64,000 bases of DNA from UBA11090 sp035560555 (GTDB lineage Bacteria > Spirochaetota > Spirochaetia > Treponematales > Rectinemataceae), in the NCBI GenBank assembly GCA_035560555.1, contig DATMZF010000024.1:66195-130194 (forward strand). The letters run 5' to 3'. Positions 52,798-61,776 of the stretch are shown here, one piece after another; position 1 is the first letter of the stretch; each line of letters opens with the position of its first letter. Both the position numbers and the translations under genes were made by a program. The notes beneath the pieces are model-generated. The model saw only the letters and a list, made by a program, of their open reading frames with translations, was not told where the DNA came from and searched no databases.

Positions 52798-53778
52798 TCA
52801 ATTCATCCAGTCGGAGAATTTGCCGCTGAGCTCATCACGGATTTTGGCCGCTTCGATCGCGTCGTAGGGAATGAGCTTGATGTCGCCGAGGGCGGGAAGA
52901 TACTTGGGACCGGGCAGGTCGGTGACGACGACGCGGCGGTTCCTCGTGCTCAGGATGAGCTTGTAGGCATCCTTGGAGGTGATGAAGTCCATCCACAGCT
53001 CGGCGTTTTTCGGATTCGGGCCATTGGCGATGATGCCGGAGGCGTCGAAACGGGCGCCCGTTCCGTCCTTCGGATAGATGCAGACGACGGGGGCTCCCTC
53101 GCCGATATACTTGGCGACGTTGCCTTCGCCGGTCGCCGTGATGGCGTACTCGCCCCTCGCCACGGACTCGGGACCGACCGTGGAGCTGGAGGTGAAGGTG
53201 CATGCCTTAGCGAGCTTCTTCACGAAATCGTCGCCGTACAGCTTATACATCATATAGAGCTGGGCGTAGGCGGAGCCAGAGAGCGCGGGGTTGGCCATGA
53301 TGATTTCGCCCTTGTATTTGGGGTTGACCAGGTCGGTCCATGACTGGGGGTAATCGGCCGGCTTCAGGAGCTTGGTGTTGACGATGAAGGCCTGGAGGGG
53401 CATGGAGAATCCATAGTACTTGGGAACGGCGGCGACGTCTTTCACGTCGGCGCCCAGATAGTTGTGGTTCACCGATTTGTAGGCGCGGAAGAGATCATAG
53501 GCGCCGTCGAAGGATTCCTTCGCGATGCCGAGGAGGATGTCTCCCTGCGGCTTCGGCTGTTCTGCGTTGAGGCGGGTAAGGAGCTCGCCGGAACCTGCCC
53601 TGATCACGCTTACCTTAATTTCCGGATATTTCTCGTTGAACTTGGCGACGAGAACCTGGGCTTCGTCCTCGGCCGCGGCGCTCCATATGATGAGTCCCTT
53701 CGTCTCCTTGGACGCCTGGGCGAATGCGGCGCCGGACACCAATGCGACGATCAAAAGTGCCATGATGAACTTTTTCAA
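52798..53778 (-). CDS. fbpA: ABC transporter substrate-binding protein (Fe3+/FbpA type)
   Basis: A 326-residue periplasmic protein. The signal peptide (LKKFIMALLIVALVSGAAFAQA) is followed by LIIWSAAAEDEAQVLVAKFNEKYPEIKVSVIRAGSG and PADYPQSWTDLVNPKYKG, features of the FbpA/FutA and aminoethylphosphonate-binding group. The start is TTG at 53778, since AGGAGG lies 6 nt upstream; the longer frame runs through the promoter. The iron call rests on family only; the ligand residues are not certain. Confidence 0.82.
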   Translation of the reverse strand: MKKFIMALLIVALVSGAAFAQASKETKGLIIWSAAAEDEAQVLVAKFNEKYPEIKVSVIRAGSGELLTRLNAEQPKPQGDILLGIAKESFDGAYDLFRAYKSVNHNYLGADVKDVAAVPKYYGFSMPLQAFIVNTKLLKPADYPQSWTDLVNPKYKGEIIMANPALSGSAYAQLYMMYKLYGDDFVKKLAKACTFTSSSTVGPESVARGEYAITATGEGNVAKYIGEGAPVVCIYPKDGTGARFDASGIIANGPNPKNAELWMDFITSKDAYKLILSTRNRRVVVTDLPGPKYLPALGDIKLIPYDAIEAAKIRDELSGKFSDWMN

Positions 53779-53835
53779 AGAATGCCTCCTTGTGGATCGG
53801 CGGTCGATAGACAGGAACCGCTCCATTGTTTCCAA

Positions 53836-53864
53836 ATTGTACCATGGGTCCCACCACAAGGCAA
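53836..53864 (-). promoter_or_regulatory. Promoter of the iron-type ABC operon with AT-rich upstream element
   Basis: -35 TTGCCT (53864-53859), 17-bp spacer and -10 TACAAT (53841-53836). An A/T-rich tract (53865-53899) lies directly upstream, like an UP element. The leader is about 50 nt. No Fur-box palindrome is visible. Confidence 0.65.
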
Positions 53865-53966
53865 TAAAAAATAAACAAAGGAAAATAAAAACAAAGTCAC
53901 GGCAGGTTTCACGGCGACTGTCATGCCGCCCGCTCTCGCGGCCGTCGCCTCCACGACTGCCCCTTC

Positions 53967-54902
53967 TCAGCGCATAGCCATCAGTTCCCGCAGCAGAATA
54001 TCGTTGCGGAGCGGCTCCTCCAGAAGTTCGAGCACCAGGTTCGCCCCCGACTCGGCCAGGATGTCCAGAACCGCCCCGATCGGAAATCCGTTTCTGTCGA
54101 TGCTTTGATGGTCGTCCCTGAAACGCCCCGGCCCCGAAGAATTGCTGTGCAGATGGCAGGTGAACACCTTCCCCGTCGAGACAATCTCCCTGATCCCTTC
54201 TAGATAATCGAATCCGTACACGAAGGAACAGATGTAGAGATGCCCAATGTCCAGGCAGACGCCCAGGTTGGGATGGAGCCTCGTGAGCGCGACCATCTCG
54301 TCGGGCGTATGGAAAAGATATCCCACCCGGGGATTGAGGTTTTCCGCCGCCACGCGGACCCCGCTCTCGGCGTATTTTTCGGCCAGAACGATCAGGTTCT
54401 CACTGGTCCTGGCCGAGAAACGCAGGTATGGCTCCTTGCGGTTGTAATCGGGGCCACAGATCGAACCATCCTTGTAGCGGACATCGGCGCGAAACTCCTC
54501 CTTTCCGAGGAGTTCGCTCCTAAGCCTGTAAGCGCTGGGCATCCCGCAGTCCGTCGCGTACCCCGAGTGGAGCACGACGATCGTCGCCCCAAAACGCAGC
54601 GCCGTCTCCAGCGTGGCATACATGTCCTCGAAGCTTCGGGCTATCACTCGCGTATCGGCGCTCGCGAAGTTGGGGAAGAACTCGGTCGCAGGACAGCAGG
54701 CATGGATCGAAAGCACCTTTCCCGCTATGAGCGGCTCAAGTTCGTCGAGGAATTTCGACGACATCGTGTAAGAAAGCTCAAACCGCGCCTCGTCGCCAAC
54801 CCGCGCGAGATACTCCTCTACCTCGGGAACATCGTTCATATCGACCAAGGACAGCGCTATGTTCCGCTTTTCACCCGGATGCTTTTTCATGCCCTCTCTC
54901 AC
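53967..54902 (-). CDS. TIM-barrel sugar-phosphate isomerase/epimerase (AP-endonuclease-2 fold)
   Basis: A 311-residue Xyl-isomerase-like barrel. Metal-site residues are in VLHSGYATD, VAAENLN, CLDIGHLY, CHLHSNSSG and LELLEEPL. These proteins isomerise or epimerise sugars or inositols, or open related rings. The start overlaps the DeoR gene stop by 4 bp (ATGA), so the pair is one unit. The 188-bp gap after it holds the iron-importer promoter and some GC-rich stems. Confidence 0.82.
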   Translation of the reverse strand: MREGMKKHPGEKRNIALSLVDMNDVPEVEEYLARVGDEARFELSYTMSSKFLDELEPLIAGKVLSIHACCPATEFFPNFASADTRVIARSFEDMYATLETALRFGATIVVLHSGYATDCGMPSAYRLRSELLGKEEFRADVRYKDGSICGPDYNRKEPYLRFSARTSENLIVLAEKYAESGVRVAAENLNPRVGYLFHTPDEMVALTRLHPNLGVCLDIGHLYICSFVYGFDYLEGIREIVSTGKVFTCHLHSNSSGPGRFRDDHQSIDRNGFPIGAVLDILAESGANLVLELLEEPLRNDILLRELMAMR

Positions 54903-55654
54903 TCCGTCATCACCTGGACTCCCTGGGCTTCCAATGCCGCCCGCATGGCGGGGTCGATCTCATCGGTTATCAGCATATCGACCGAATCCCAACCGCAGAT
55001 TTTCGCCAGCGACACCTTGCCGAATTTCGTCGAATCGGCGAGAAGGCAAACCTTCGAGACCCCGCGTATCATCGCCTGCTTCGTGTCCGCCTCGATGAGA
55101 TTGGTGCAGGTGATCCCGTGCTCGAGCGACACCCCGGCGGCGCCGAGGAAAAGAATGTCGGCGTGGATCTGCTCGAAACTGTGGCGCGCGTGCGCGCCGA
55201 TGAAAGACATGGAGGGCCGCCTGAGCACGCCCCCGGAAATCATGAGTTCCACCTGCTCCGCGCCCATAAGCTCCTGGATGACCAGGGCCGAGTTTGTGAT
55301 GACCGTCACAGCCCTGTCGACGATATGGTGGGCAAGATGCACGGTCGTGCTTCCGCTGTCGATGATGATGCTCTGACTTGGCTCCACGAGCCTCGAGGCC
55401 AGAGCGCATATTTTCTTCTTCTTGTCGCTGTTTTCGTTGATCGTATTGCGTATGAGCCTGACAAAATCGTGTTTTTCGGCCAACATGGCGCCGCCGTGAG
55501 TGCGCACGAGCAGCCCCTTCGATTCCAAATCATCCAGATCGTTCCGGGCGGTCACCTTCGAAATCGAAAAGAGTCTGGCAAGTTCGACCACTTCGATCGA
55601 CTCCTTGGCATCAAGAAGTTCCATGATTCGCCGCTTGCGTTCGATGGAATTCAT
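54899..55654 (-). CDS. DeoR/GlpR-family transcriptional repressor
   Basis: A 251-residue regulator: N-terminal winged helix (IEVVELARLFSISKVTARNDLDDLESKGLLVRTHGGA) and C-terminal sugar-phosphate sensor domain (IIIDSGSTTVHLAHHI, TNSALV, LFLGAAGVS, LLADSTKFGK). Such repressors respond to phosphorylated sugars. It probably controls the adjacent TIM-barrel gene and perhaps the sugar locus upstream. Confidence 0.9.
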   Translation of the reverse strand: MNSIERKRRIMELLDAKESIEVVELARLFSISKVTARNDLDDLESKGLLVRTHGGAMLAEKHDFVRLIRNTINENSDKKKKICALASRLVEPSQSIIIDSGSTTVHLAHHIVDRAVTVITNSALVIQELMGAEQVELMISGGVLRRPSMSFIGAHARHSFEQIHADILFLGAAGVSLEHGITCTNLIEADTKQAMIRGVSKVCLLADSTKFGKVSLAKICGWDSVDMLITDEIDPAMRAALEAQGVQVMTE

Positions 55655-55706
55655 CTAGCTCGCTCCCTCGGAAGTTTTCCTTTTCTTTCTTTTACCTTCT
55701 TTTCCA

Positions 55707-55716
55707 ACTATATCAT
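55707..55716 (-). promoter_or_regulatory. Extended -10 promoter of the DeoR gene
   Basis: TGA-TATAGT on the minus strand (55715-55707) gives an extended -10 without a good -35. The leader is about 45 nt and purine-rich, with a ribosome site (GAGGGAG) near the ATG. Confidence 0.5.
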
Positions 55717-55740
55717 AGGCAATAGAAATCGGATATATGC

Positions 55741-55773
55741 AAAAAGACCTTCCCGCTTCGTTTCTGGGGAAGG
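55741..55773 (-). terminator. Terminator of the sugar operon
   Basis: On the minus strand CCTTCCC (55773-55767) pairs with GGGAAGG (55754-55748), followed by TCTTTTTG. It lies between the DegT gene stop and the DeoR promoter, marking the operon end. Confidence 0.75.
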
Positions 55774-55814
55774 CTATTCGAGGGAACATGACATCACGCG
55801 CCGCGGCGGAAAGC

Positions 55815-57116
55815 TTACGTTCGAGCGATTGAATCCAGCTGCGCGAACACTTTTCTGAAAGCCTCGACATAAAGATCGATCTTGGCGTGGTCGCTATGCT
55901 TGAACCAAGGCACGCTGAAAGAACGATCGGCCACCCTTTCGGCGTTCGGACAGGAACCGCGGCCCTGCCTCACGTCCCGGTCTGTGAAGCTCACCATCGT
56001 CGGTTTGCCCAGCCTGAATATATCCAGATCGTTGAAAAATGGATGAAGGTGAAGGGGACCATTCTTGATGGTCGAGCAGACGCTCACACCTTCGGCGCGT
56101 AGCGCGTGACAGACCTTGCCCAGTGTTTTTTCGGGGAAGCTCGCGCGATCGAATAGACCCTGAGGGTAATACCAGCCCCCCATATAGGAACCGTCGGCGC
56201 GCGAAACCCTGTGCGCGGCGAGATGCGGGACGCCGGCCAGCGAATCCCAGAAATATTCCATGGCCTCGTTGATCTCGGCGATCCGCTGATCGTAGTACTT
56301 GAGCTGCACGCGGCCTACGGCGCTGCTCATCTGATGCATGCGCTGTTTGCAGGCGCCCGAGGGAATGCCCGCGAACTTTTGCAGCGCGGGGTCGGTGAGC
56401 TGATTGTCCGGATTGAAGAACTCGGAACCGCCGCCCGTCCTTTCATAGAAACCGAAAGAGATGCAGCGTTCGTAAATGACCCTGTCGTTCGTGAACACCA
56501 TGCCGGCTTCGCCGATCGCGAAGCTTTTGGCCGTCATCAGACTCATTATGGACACATCGCCCAAGGTTCCGCATTTGCGCCCTTTGTAGAGACTGCCTTG
56601 CGCGTGCGACGCGTCCTCGATCACCTTCAGCCCATGCTTTCGCGCTATCGGCAGAATTCTGTCCATGTCGCAGGGATGCGCCGCGTAGTGCACGACGACG
56701 ATAGCCTTCGTCCGCGGCCCTATCCTGCGCTCGATGTCGTCGGGGTTTATGCAGAGCGTCGTCTCGTCGATGTCCGCGAAATTCACCGCCGCCCCGAAGG
56801 TCAGCGCCGGCGCGGCGCTCGCCCAATACGTCATGGCGGGACAAATCACTTCGTCGCCGGCGCCTACGCCGCAGGCCCACATCGCGGCCTGTATTCCCGC
56901 CGTGCCATTGCAGTAGCCCAGGGCATACTTCATTCCAAGCCAGTCGGCCATTTCCTTCTCGAATTTCTTCGTTATCTCGGTGCCGCTCATGCTGCGCTCG
57001 TGGAGCACGGAGAGTACCGCCCGCTCATCTTCTTCGGTGATTATCGGCCAGAGGAACAGATCCTTGGATTCTTCCGCGATCACCGGCTTCCCGCCGGCCA
57101 CTGCTAATGTTGACAT
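55815..57116 (-). CDS. DegT/DnrJ/EryC1/StrS-family PLP aminotransferase
   Basis: A 433-residue sugar aminotransferase. The PLP lysine is K197 (SLMTAKSFAIGEAG), PLP-binding D168 is in VIEDASHAQGS, and GYCNGTAGIQAA binds the phosphate. Members transaminate keto-sugars on nucleotide-linked intermediates or form 2-deoxy-inosamines. GGAGGTGGGC precedes the ATG, and the first 13 bp lie inside the end of the fusion gene. It is last in the sugar operon. The keto substrate is unknown. Confidence 0.88.
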   Translation of the reverse strand: MSTLAVAGGKPVIAEESKDLFLWPIITEEDERAVLSVLHERSMSGTEITKKFEKEMADWLGMKYALGYCNGTAGIQAAMWACGVGAGDEVICPAMTYWASAAPALTFGAAVNFADIDETTLCINPDDIERRIGPRTKAIVVVHYAAHPCDMDRILPIARKHGLKVIEDASHAQGSLYKGRKCGTLGDVSIMSLMTAKSFAIGEAGMVFTNDRVIYERCISFGFYERTGGGSEFFNPDNQLTDPALQKFAGIPSGACKQRMHQMSSAVGRVQLKYYDQRIAEINEAMEYFWDSLAGVPHLAAHRVSRADGSYMGGWYYPQGLFDRASFPEKTLGKVCHALRAEGVSVCSTIKNGPLHLHPFFNDLDIFRLGKPTMVSFTDRDVRQGRGSCPNAERVADRSFSVPWFKHSDHAKIDLYVEAFRKVFAQLDSIART

Positions 57117-59866
57117 ATGCCCACCTCCTGCTGCATGGAACTAAATAATCGATAGATACTATCTTCGGTATCGGGGGAAAGCGGCGCCGGGAATCCATAG
57201 AACCGGAACGCCGATTCAACCTCGTAACCGCCCTCGGCAAAGGCCTCCCGCGTGGGAATATAGCCGACCGAGCCTCCGCTGTAACCGCATACTATCAGGG
57301 TCGCTCGCCCCGCGAAGCGCTTCAGTTCTTTTCCGATGTGGCAGAAAGCCTCGCCCGGAAGGGAAAAAAACATGAGCGAAGGTCCCAGCGAACAGAGTGA
57401 AAACCGCGCCCGCGCCTCCGTCCTGCCCGCATAGACACGCTTGGTGTCAAAAGAGTTCCTCAGCAGGTCGCGAGCCCACGCGAGATAGGTTCTGGCGGTC
57501 AGAAGAGGACTCTCGTGGCTTCCGGCAAAGCCCGCGCCCTTTTCCGTCGCGGTTTCCAGACTCTTTATTTCCGCCTCCAGTCGGGACGATAAATCTTTCA
57601 ATTCTTCATAGGAAGGCGCGGGCGCGAGGGGCAGCTCTATTTCCCTCGTCGAGACCGACAGCGGGTTCCCATCGATCCAACGTTTTTCTCCGGCCACGAG
57701 CGCCGCGAAGATACATGCCGCACTCTCGGCTATCTTCTCGCCCATGCGATCGATATCGCTGGATTCTCCCTCGGCGAACTCGGTTCCGGCTTCATTCAAA
57801 ATCATTGGGCGAATATCGCCGCAGGCGCCCTGAATCGGCACCACCACCACATCCTCGCCAAAAATTCCCCTGATCCTCGCCGTCGCTCTTCCCGGATAGT
57901 CCGCGGAAATCTCGTGAAGGGCGACGCTCAACGTCGTGGGATGCACCGCCATGTTGACGATAACATCCTTGAGCCTTCCCTCCGCGTTGAAAAGGAAAAG
58001 CCCAATGAGTTCCTTGTCGTTTTCGCCCGCAAAATCGGGCCTCATGCTCACTTTTCCCGTCTCGGGGTCGCGGAATCTTCTATTTATGCCGAGGCCGTCT
58101 ATCGTGGAAAAACCCGACAGTCCGACCACCGGCGCCATCGTGGAGCGCGCCGTCCCTATGACCTCATGAATCGTGCCTCTAAGCGATTCCAGGAAGACCC
58201 TGTCGCCCGCGAGCATTCCCAAGTCGATGACGCAAGGAGCGGTGTGCGTGTGTATGGCCAACAGGAAAATGTTCTCCCTCGGTATCCCATAGCCGGCCGC
58301 GATTTCATCGTAAAAAACCTCCGACCATTCCGGCGAGAATTCAAGGACATCGGCCGAAAGCATCAGCGCCTGCGTATGGGCCGAAGCGAACCAGCAGCAT
58401 CGCGCGTGCAAGGGGTCCATCTCCCGGTCGGCCGGCTCCGTCCTCGCGATATGACCTTGCAGCGGGACGCCCAGCCGCGCCGGAATCGTCGCGTCGGCGG
58501 AGCCGCAGAGCATGGTTCCGATACTCCCGACTATCTCGTAGACGTCGAGAAGAGGCATCCCCGTATGATATCCGGCATCTATGTCGGGCGTCGCGGGTAT
58601 TATCGGCAACACTTCCCCGGAGAATGAAACGGTCTGCACCGGAATGCCGATGGACGATGGCTTTCTGTACACTTCTTCGATGCAGTCTATGTAGGATTTT
58701 ATCTGGTCGACGCAGTAGCGCCTCTTCCCCTCATCGCCGGCCACGAGATACAGCTCTGCGAAGGTTCTCGCCGCCTCGAAGCTCGACCACCAGGGACAGT
58801 TCCCGCTGAGTACTTCGCCCGTCTCCGCGTCGACGCTTCTGACAATCCCGCCATGTGGCGCTCGCGCTACTTTATTGTATCGGATCGCGAGGGAGCGGAG
58901 CGTTTCGATCGTCGCGCTCCATCCGGCCATCAGCTCCGGCCTTCCCGCTCCTTCGGCCGCGTGCCGGAAGAACTGCAGCGCCAACCCGACAAACTCTATC
59001 GTGTGGCCGGGGTTTGTCGTCAAATGCCCACGGTCGCGCAGGGGAAAACCTTCAGCGTCGAAAGCGTCGATCATGAGCGGCTCGAGCAACGATTCTTTGC
59101 GGATATGTCTGGATAGAGCGGAACATATGGCCTCGACGCCTCTGGACAGGTCCTCGTCCGCCCCGGTCTGGGCAAAAAGAGACTCGCAGGCGCCTATGGA
59201 GATCATCTGCCCTTCGTAGCCCTTTCTCGTCGTTGAAAAATTCTCCCCGCCATTCGCGCCGAACTCTATCTGATCGTCGAAGCAGTCTCCGCGTATCGAG
59301 GCGTCCACCGCGCGCCTGAGCGCAGGCATGATCCTTTCCAGGTCGGCCGAATACCCCATGTACCTCGCGTAAGCCATGAGCCCTCGCAGCACGAAAAGCT
59401 GGGTCAGGGTAGTCTGTCCCTCCTCGAAATCCCGGCCCAAGGAATTCCCCGCCGGGTCCATGACGAAATAAGCCTTGATGCCCGACAAGGGGAAACAAGC
59501 ATCCATGAGCTTCCGATACAGCGACTCGGCCGTCGCGGCGAGTCCATCCCTGTCCAACACCTTATATCCCGGCATCGTCTCGATCCAGCGCAAATGGGCC
59601 GCGAGCGATTCCAGCCCCCTGCCCTGAATCCAGCCGTAAACTCTGTCCTTTCTGTAAAAATCCCTGGAAGCGTCCCGCTCAGTCCCATCCATCGGATCGA
59701 ATTTCATGTCGATCCATCCCGGAGCTTCCACGTTTTCCCTGTAGCGCTTTACCACCGCTTCCATCGTCGGTAGGGGAATACCCCTGATCAGGGGCAGCAG
59801 TCCCGCCAATTCCATCTTCTGCCGAAGCTCCTCGGGCAGCGCTATCGATGCGTCGAGCTTATTCAA
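57104..59866 (-). CDS. Fusion of an AGE-epimerase-like (alpha/alpha)6 barrel with a neutral-ceramidase-like domain
   Basis: A 920-residue protein of two enzymes. Residues about 50-400 look like an N-acylglucosamine 2-epimerase-type barrel: helical repeats with FYRKDRVYGWIQGRGLESLA, EFGANGGENFS and the catalytic-type NPGHTIEFVGLALQF (H288). Residues about 450-915 look like the N-terminal domain of neutral/alkaline ceramidase: HTHTAP (H539, H541), NMAVHPTT (H642), SADYPGR, QGACGDIRP (679-687) and SVGYIPTREAF. No signal peptide is visible, so it is probably cytosolic. The two domains could act in sequence, removing an N-acyl group and epimerising the sugar; this is inference. It lies 17 bp after the permease gene and overlaps DegT. 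Confidence 0.75.
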   Translation of the reverse strand: MNKLDASIALPEELRQKMELAGLLPLIRGIPLPTMEAVVKRYRENVEAPGWIDMKFDPMDGTERDASRDFYRKDRVYGWIQGRGLESLAAHLRWIETMPGYKVLDRDGLAATAESLYRKLMDACFPLSGIKAYFVMDPAGNSLGRDFEEGQTTLTQLFVLRGLMAYARYMGYSADLERIMPALRRAVDASIRGDCFDDQIEFGANGGENFSTTRKGYEGQMISIGACESLFAQTGADEDLSRGVEAICSALSRHIRKESLLEPLMIDAFDAEGFPLRDRGHLTTNPGHTIEFVGLALQFFRHAAEGAGRPELMAGWSATIETLRSLAIRYNKVARAPHGGIVRSVDAETGEVLSGNCPWWSSFEAARTFAELYLVAGDEGKRRYCVDQIKSYIDCIEEVYRKPSSIGIPVQTVSFSGEVLPIIPATPDIDAGYHTGMPLLDVYEIVGSIGTMLCGSADATIPARLGVPLQGHIARTEPADREMDPLHARCCWFASAHTQALMLSADVLEFSPEWSEVFYDEIAAGYGIPRENIFLLAIHTHTAPCVIDLGMLAGDRVFLESLRGTIHEVIGTARSTMAPVVGLSGFSTIDGLGINRRFRDPETGKVSMRPDFAGENDKELIGLFLFNAEGRLKDVIVNMAVHPTTLSVALHEISADYPGRATARIRGIFGEDVVVVPIQGACGDIRPMILNEAGTEFAEGESSDIDRMGEKIAESAACIFAALVAGEKRWIDGNPLSVSTREIELPLAPAPSYEELKDLSSRLEAEIKSLETATEKGAGFAGSHESPLLTARTYLAWARDLLRNSFDTKRVYAGRTEARARFSLCSLGPSLMFFSLPGEAFCHIGKELKRFAGRATLIVCGYSGGSVGYIPTREAFAEGGYEVESAFRFYGFPAPLSPDTEDSIYRLFSSMQQEVGICQH

Positions 59867-59883
59867 GTTTCGCCCCTATGTAG

Positions 59884-60717
59884 TTAGGCTTTCATCCCCG
59901 TCAGCGTTATTCCCTTCACGATATGCTTGCGCAATATCATGAAAACGATCATCACGGGAAGGATGGAGAGCACGGAGCCAGCGTTGATCGGTCCGAGATC
60001 CACGGTAAATCGGTACTGGAACATGCCCAGGCCCAGTTCCATCGTCCACAGTTCCCTGCTGCTGGTTATGATCAGTGGCCAAATGAAGGCTGCCCATGTC
60101 TGCATGAAGGAAAAGATCGCGAGCGCGTTGGCCGAACCCGACAGCAGGGGCAGCACGATCCGCCTATAAATGCCGAACTCCGACAGTCCGTCTATCCGCG
60201 CCGCGTCGATCAGCTCGTCGGGTATCGTGGTATGGACGTTCTGGCGCATGAAGAAAATGCCGTAGCTCATGACGAGATAGGGCGCCACCAGGCCCATGAA
60301 CTTGTTGACCCAGCCGAACTGCACCATCCGCAGATACAGAGGGATCATGTAGGTCTCGAAGGGAACCATGGCCGTGGCGAGTATCATCATGAAAAGAAAG
60401 TTCTTCAGCGGAAATTCGAATTTGCCGAATACGTAGCCCGCCAGCGTCGATGTCAGGAGAACGCAGATGGTGGAGAAGACCGACAGAGCGACGCTGTTGG
60501 CGAAAAAGCGGACGAATGGAGCGGTCTTGAACACCGTCGCGTAGTTGTCGAGCGTCCAGGTGTGGGGGATGAACTTAGGCGGCCAGCTCAGGACTTCCGA
60601 TGCCGGCTTGAAGGATGTCGAGAGCATCCATATGAATGGAAGAACCATTATGGCGGTGCCACCGATGAGCGCGAGATGCTTCAATATAGAAATGTATGAA
60701 AGTCTTTTCAGTTTCAT
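59884..60717 (-). CDS. Carbohydrate ABC transporter permease (MalG/LacG type)
   Basis: A 277-residue, six-helix permease with the loop DAARIDGLSEFGIYRRIVLPLL and FGKFEFPLKNFLFMMILATAMVPFE. It pairs with the preceding MalF-type permease, with which it shares a TAATG stop/start junction. Together with the binding protein at 61777 they form a sugar importer. No ATPase is encoded here, so a shared MsmK-like ATPase from elsewhere is needed. Confidence 0.9.
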   Translation of the reverse strand: MKLKRLSYISILKHLALIGGTAIMVLPFIWMLSTSFKPASEVLSWPPKFIPHTWTLDNYATVFKTAPFVRFFANSVALSVFSTICVLLTSTLAGYVFGKFEFPLKNFLFMMILATAMVPFETYMIPLYLRMVQFGWVNKFMGLVAPYLVMSYGIFFMRQNVHTTIPDELIDAARIDGLSEFGIYRRIVLPLLSGSANALAIFSFMQTWAAFIWPLIITSSRELWTMELGLGMFQYRFTVDLGPINAGSVLSILPVMIVFMILRKHIVKGITLTGMKA

Positions 60718-61658
60718 TATGCCGCCCGCCTTCTATTCTTGGGTTCCTTCCCGCCAACGCCGAACTGGAGGAAAGTGAGTACGAGAATGATGAGGAGAAG
60801 CATCACGGCTTCCGCCGCGGCATACCCCGTCTTGAAATAGCGGAAGGCGTTTTCGTAGATGTCGAAAACCAGCGTCCGCACGGCTCCGCCCGGCGCGCCC
60901 TGGGCGCCCGAGGTCATGATGTAGACCTGGGTGAAAACATTGTATGAGTTGATCGTCGTGATGACGGTGACGAGAAGGATGATGGGCCGCAACAGGGGAA
61001 GTATTATCTTTCTGAATATCTGTGCCCTTGAGGCGCCGTCTATCATCGCCGCCTCGATGTAGGTTTCGGGAATGTCCCGGATGCCGACCAGGAAAATGAT
61101 CATGTTGTACCCGATTATCTTCCAGACGCTCATAATGATGATCGCGATCAGCGCCGTCTGAGGGTATATGAGCCACCCTACAGGTTGCACGCCGAACCAG
61201 GACAGCAGGTAGTTCAGCAAGCCGTAGGTAGGGTCGTAGATCCATTTCCAGACGACGGCCACGGGTACCATGGGCGTGATTACAGGAAGGAAGAACGCGG
61301 TTTCGTAGAGAATGCTCATCTTGCTGGGCGTGGCGAGAAGAAGAGCCACGAGAAGCGCTATGACGACGCCGAAAAAGGTCACGAAAACGGCGAAAATTGT
61401 CGTGTTTTTGATGGAGACGGCGAAGAGGTTGTCGGCAAAAAGCTCTTTGTAGTTGGAGAAGCCGACAAACTCCGCCATCGGGTTCCCTATCGAGGAGCCA
61501 AAGAAGCTATAGAGCACATTCTGGGCGATAGGCACGATTCTCAGAATGGCGTACAAGGCGATGATCGGTATCAGTGCTCCATAGACGAAGATATATCTCT
61601 GTCTCTTGGTCTTGTCGATCTGGCGAAGCTTTCCTAGCTGGTTCATTTTCGTATCCAT
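60717..61658 (-). CDS. Carbohydrate ABC transporter permease (MalF/LacF type)
   Basis: A 313-residue permease with the loop EAAMIDGASRAQIFRKIILPLL. The start is ambiguous: ATG at 61658 or at 61646, neither with a strong ribosome site; the longer frame upstream runs through the intergenic hairpin. Length and six helices match the family. It follows the binding-protein gene across a 118-bp gap with a large palindrome. Confidence 0.88.
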   Translation of the reverse strand: MDTKMNQLGKLRQIDKTKRQRYIFVYGALIPIIALYAILRIVPIAQNVLYSFFGSSIGNPMAEFVGFSNYKELFADNLFAVSIKNTTIFAVFVTFFGVVIALLVALLLATPSKMSILYETAFFLPVITPMVPVAVVWKWIYDPTYGLLNYLLSWFGVQPVGWLIYPQTALIAIIIMSVWKIIGYNMIIFLVGIRDIPETYIEAAMIDGASRAQIFRKIILPLLRPIILLVTVITTINSYNVFTQVYIMTSGAQGAPGGAVRTLVFDIYENAFRYFKTGYAAAEAVMLLLIILVLTFLQFGVGGKEPKNRRRAA

Positions 61659-61716
61659 GGGTTTATTTTCATCGTGCTGCACCGCGTTTCTGGTATAGTC
61701 GTTCAACCTATGCGAA

Positions 61717-61747
61717 ATGTCTTCGGAGGGAATCCCTCCGAAGACAT
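61717..61747. repeat. 31-bp near-perfect palindrome between the binding-protein and permease genes
   Basis: ATGTCTTCGGAGGGA (61717-61731), one central A, then TCCCTCCGAAGACAT (61733-61747). As RNA on the minus strand it gives a long stem with a tight loop, followed only by TTTCG. Position and strength suggest protection of the binding-protein mRNA 3' end or partial termination. Confidence 0.65.
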
Positions 61748-61776
61748 CCATTATACGCTCTGTGTCGGTAGTTCGA

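Noticed and set aside
53779..53966. A Fur box before the iron-type binding-protein gene
   Set aside because: I looked for a GATAATGATWATCATTATC-like inverted repeat and found only an AT-rich tract.
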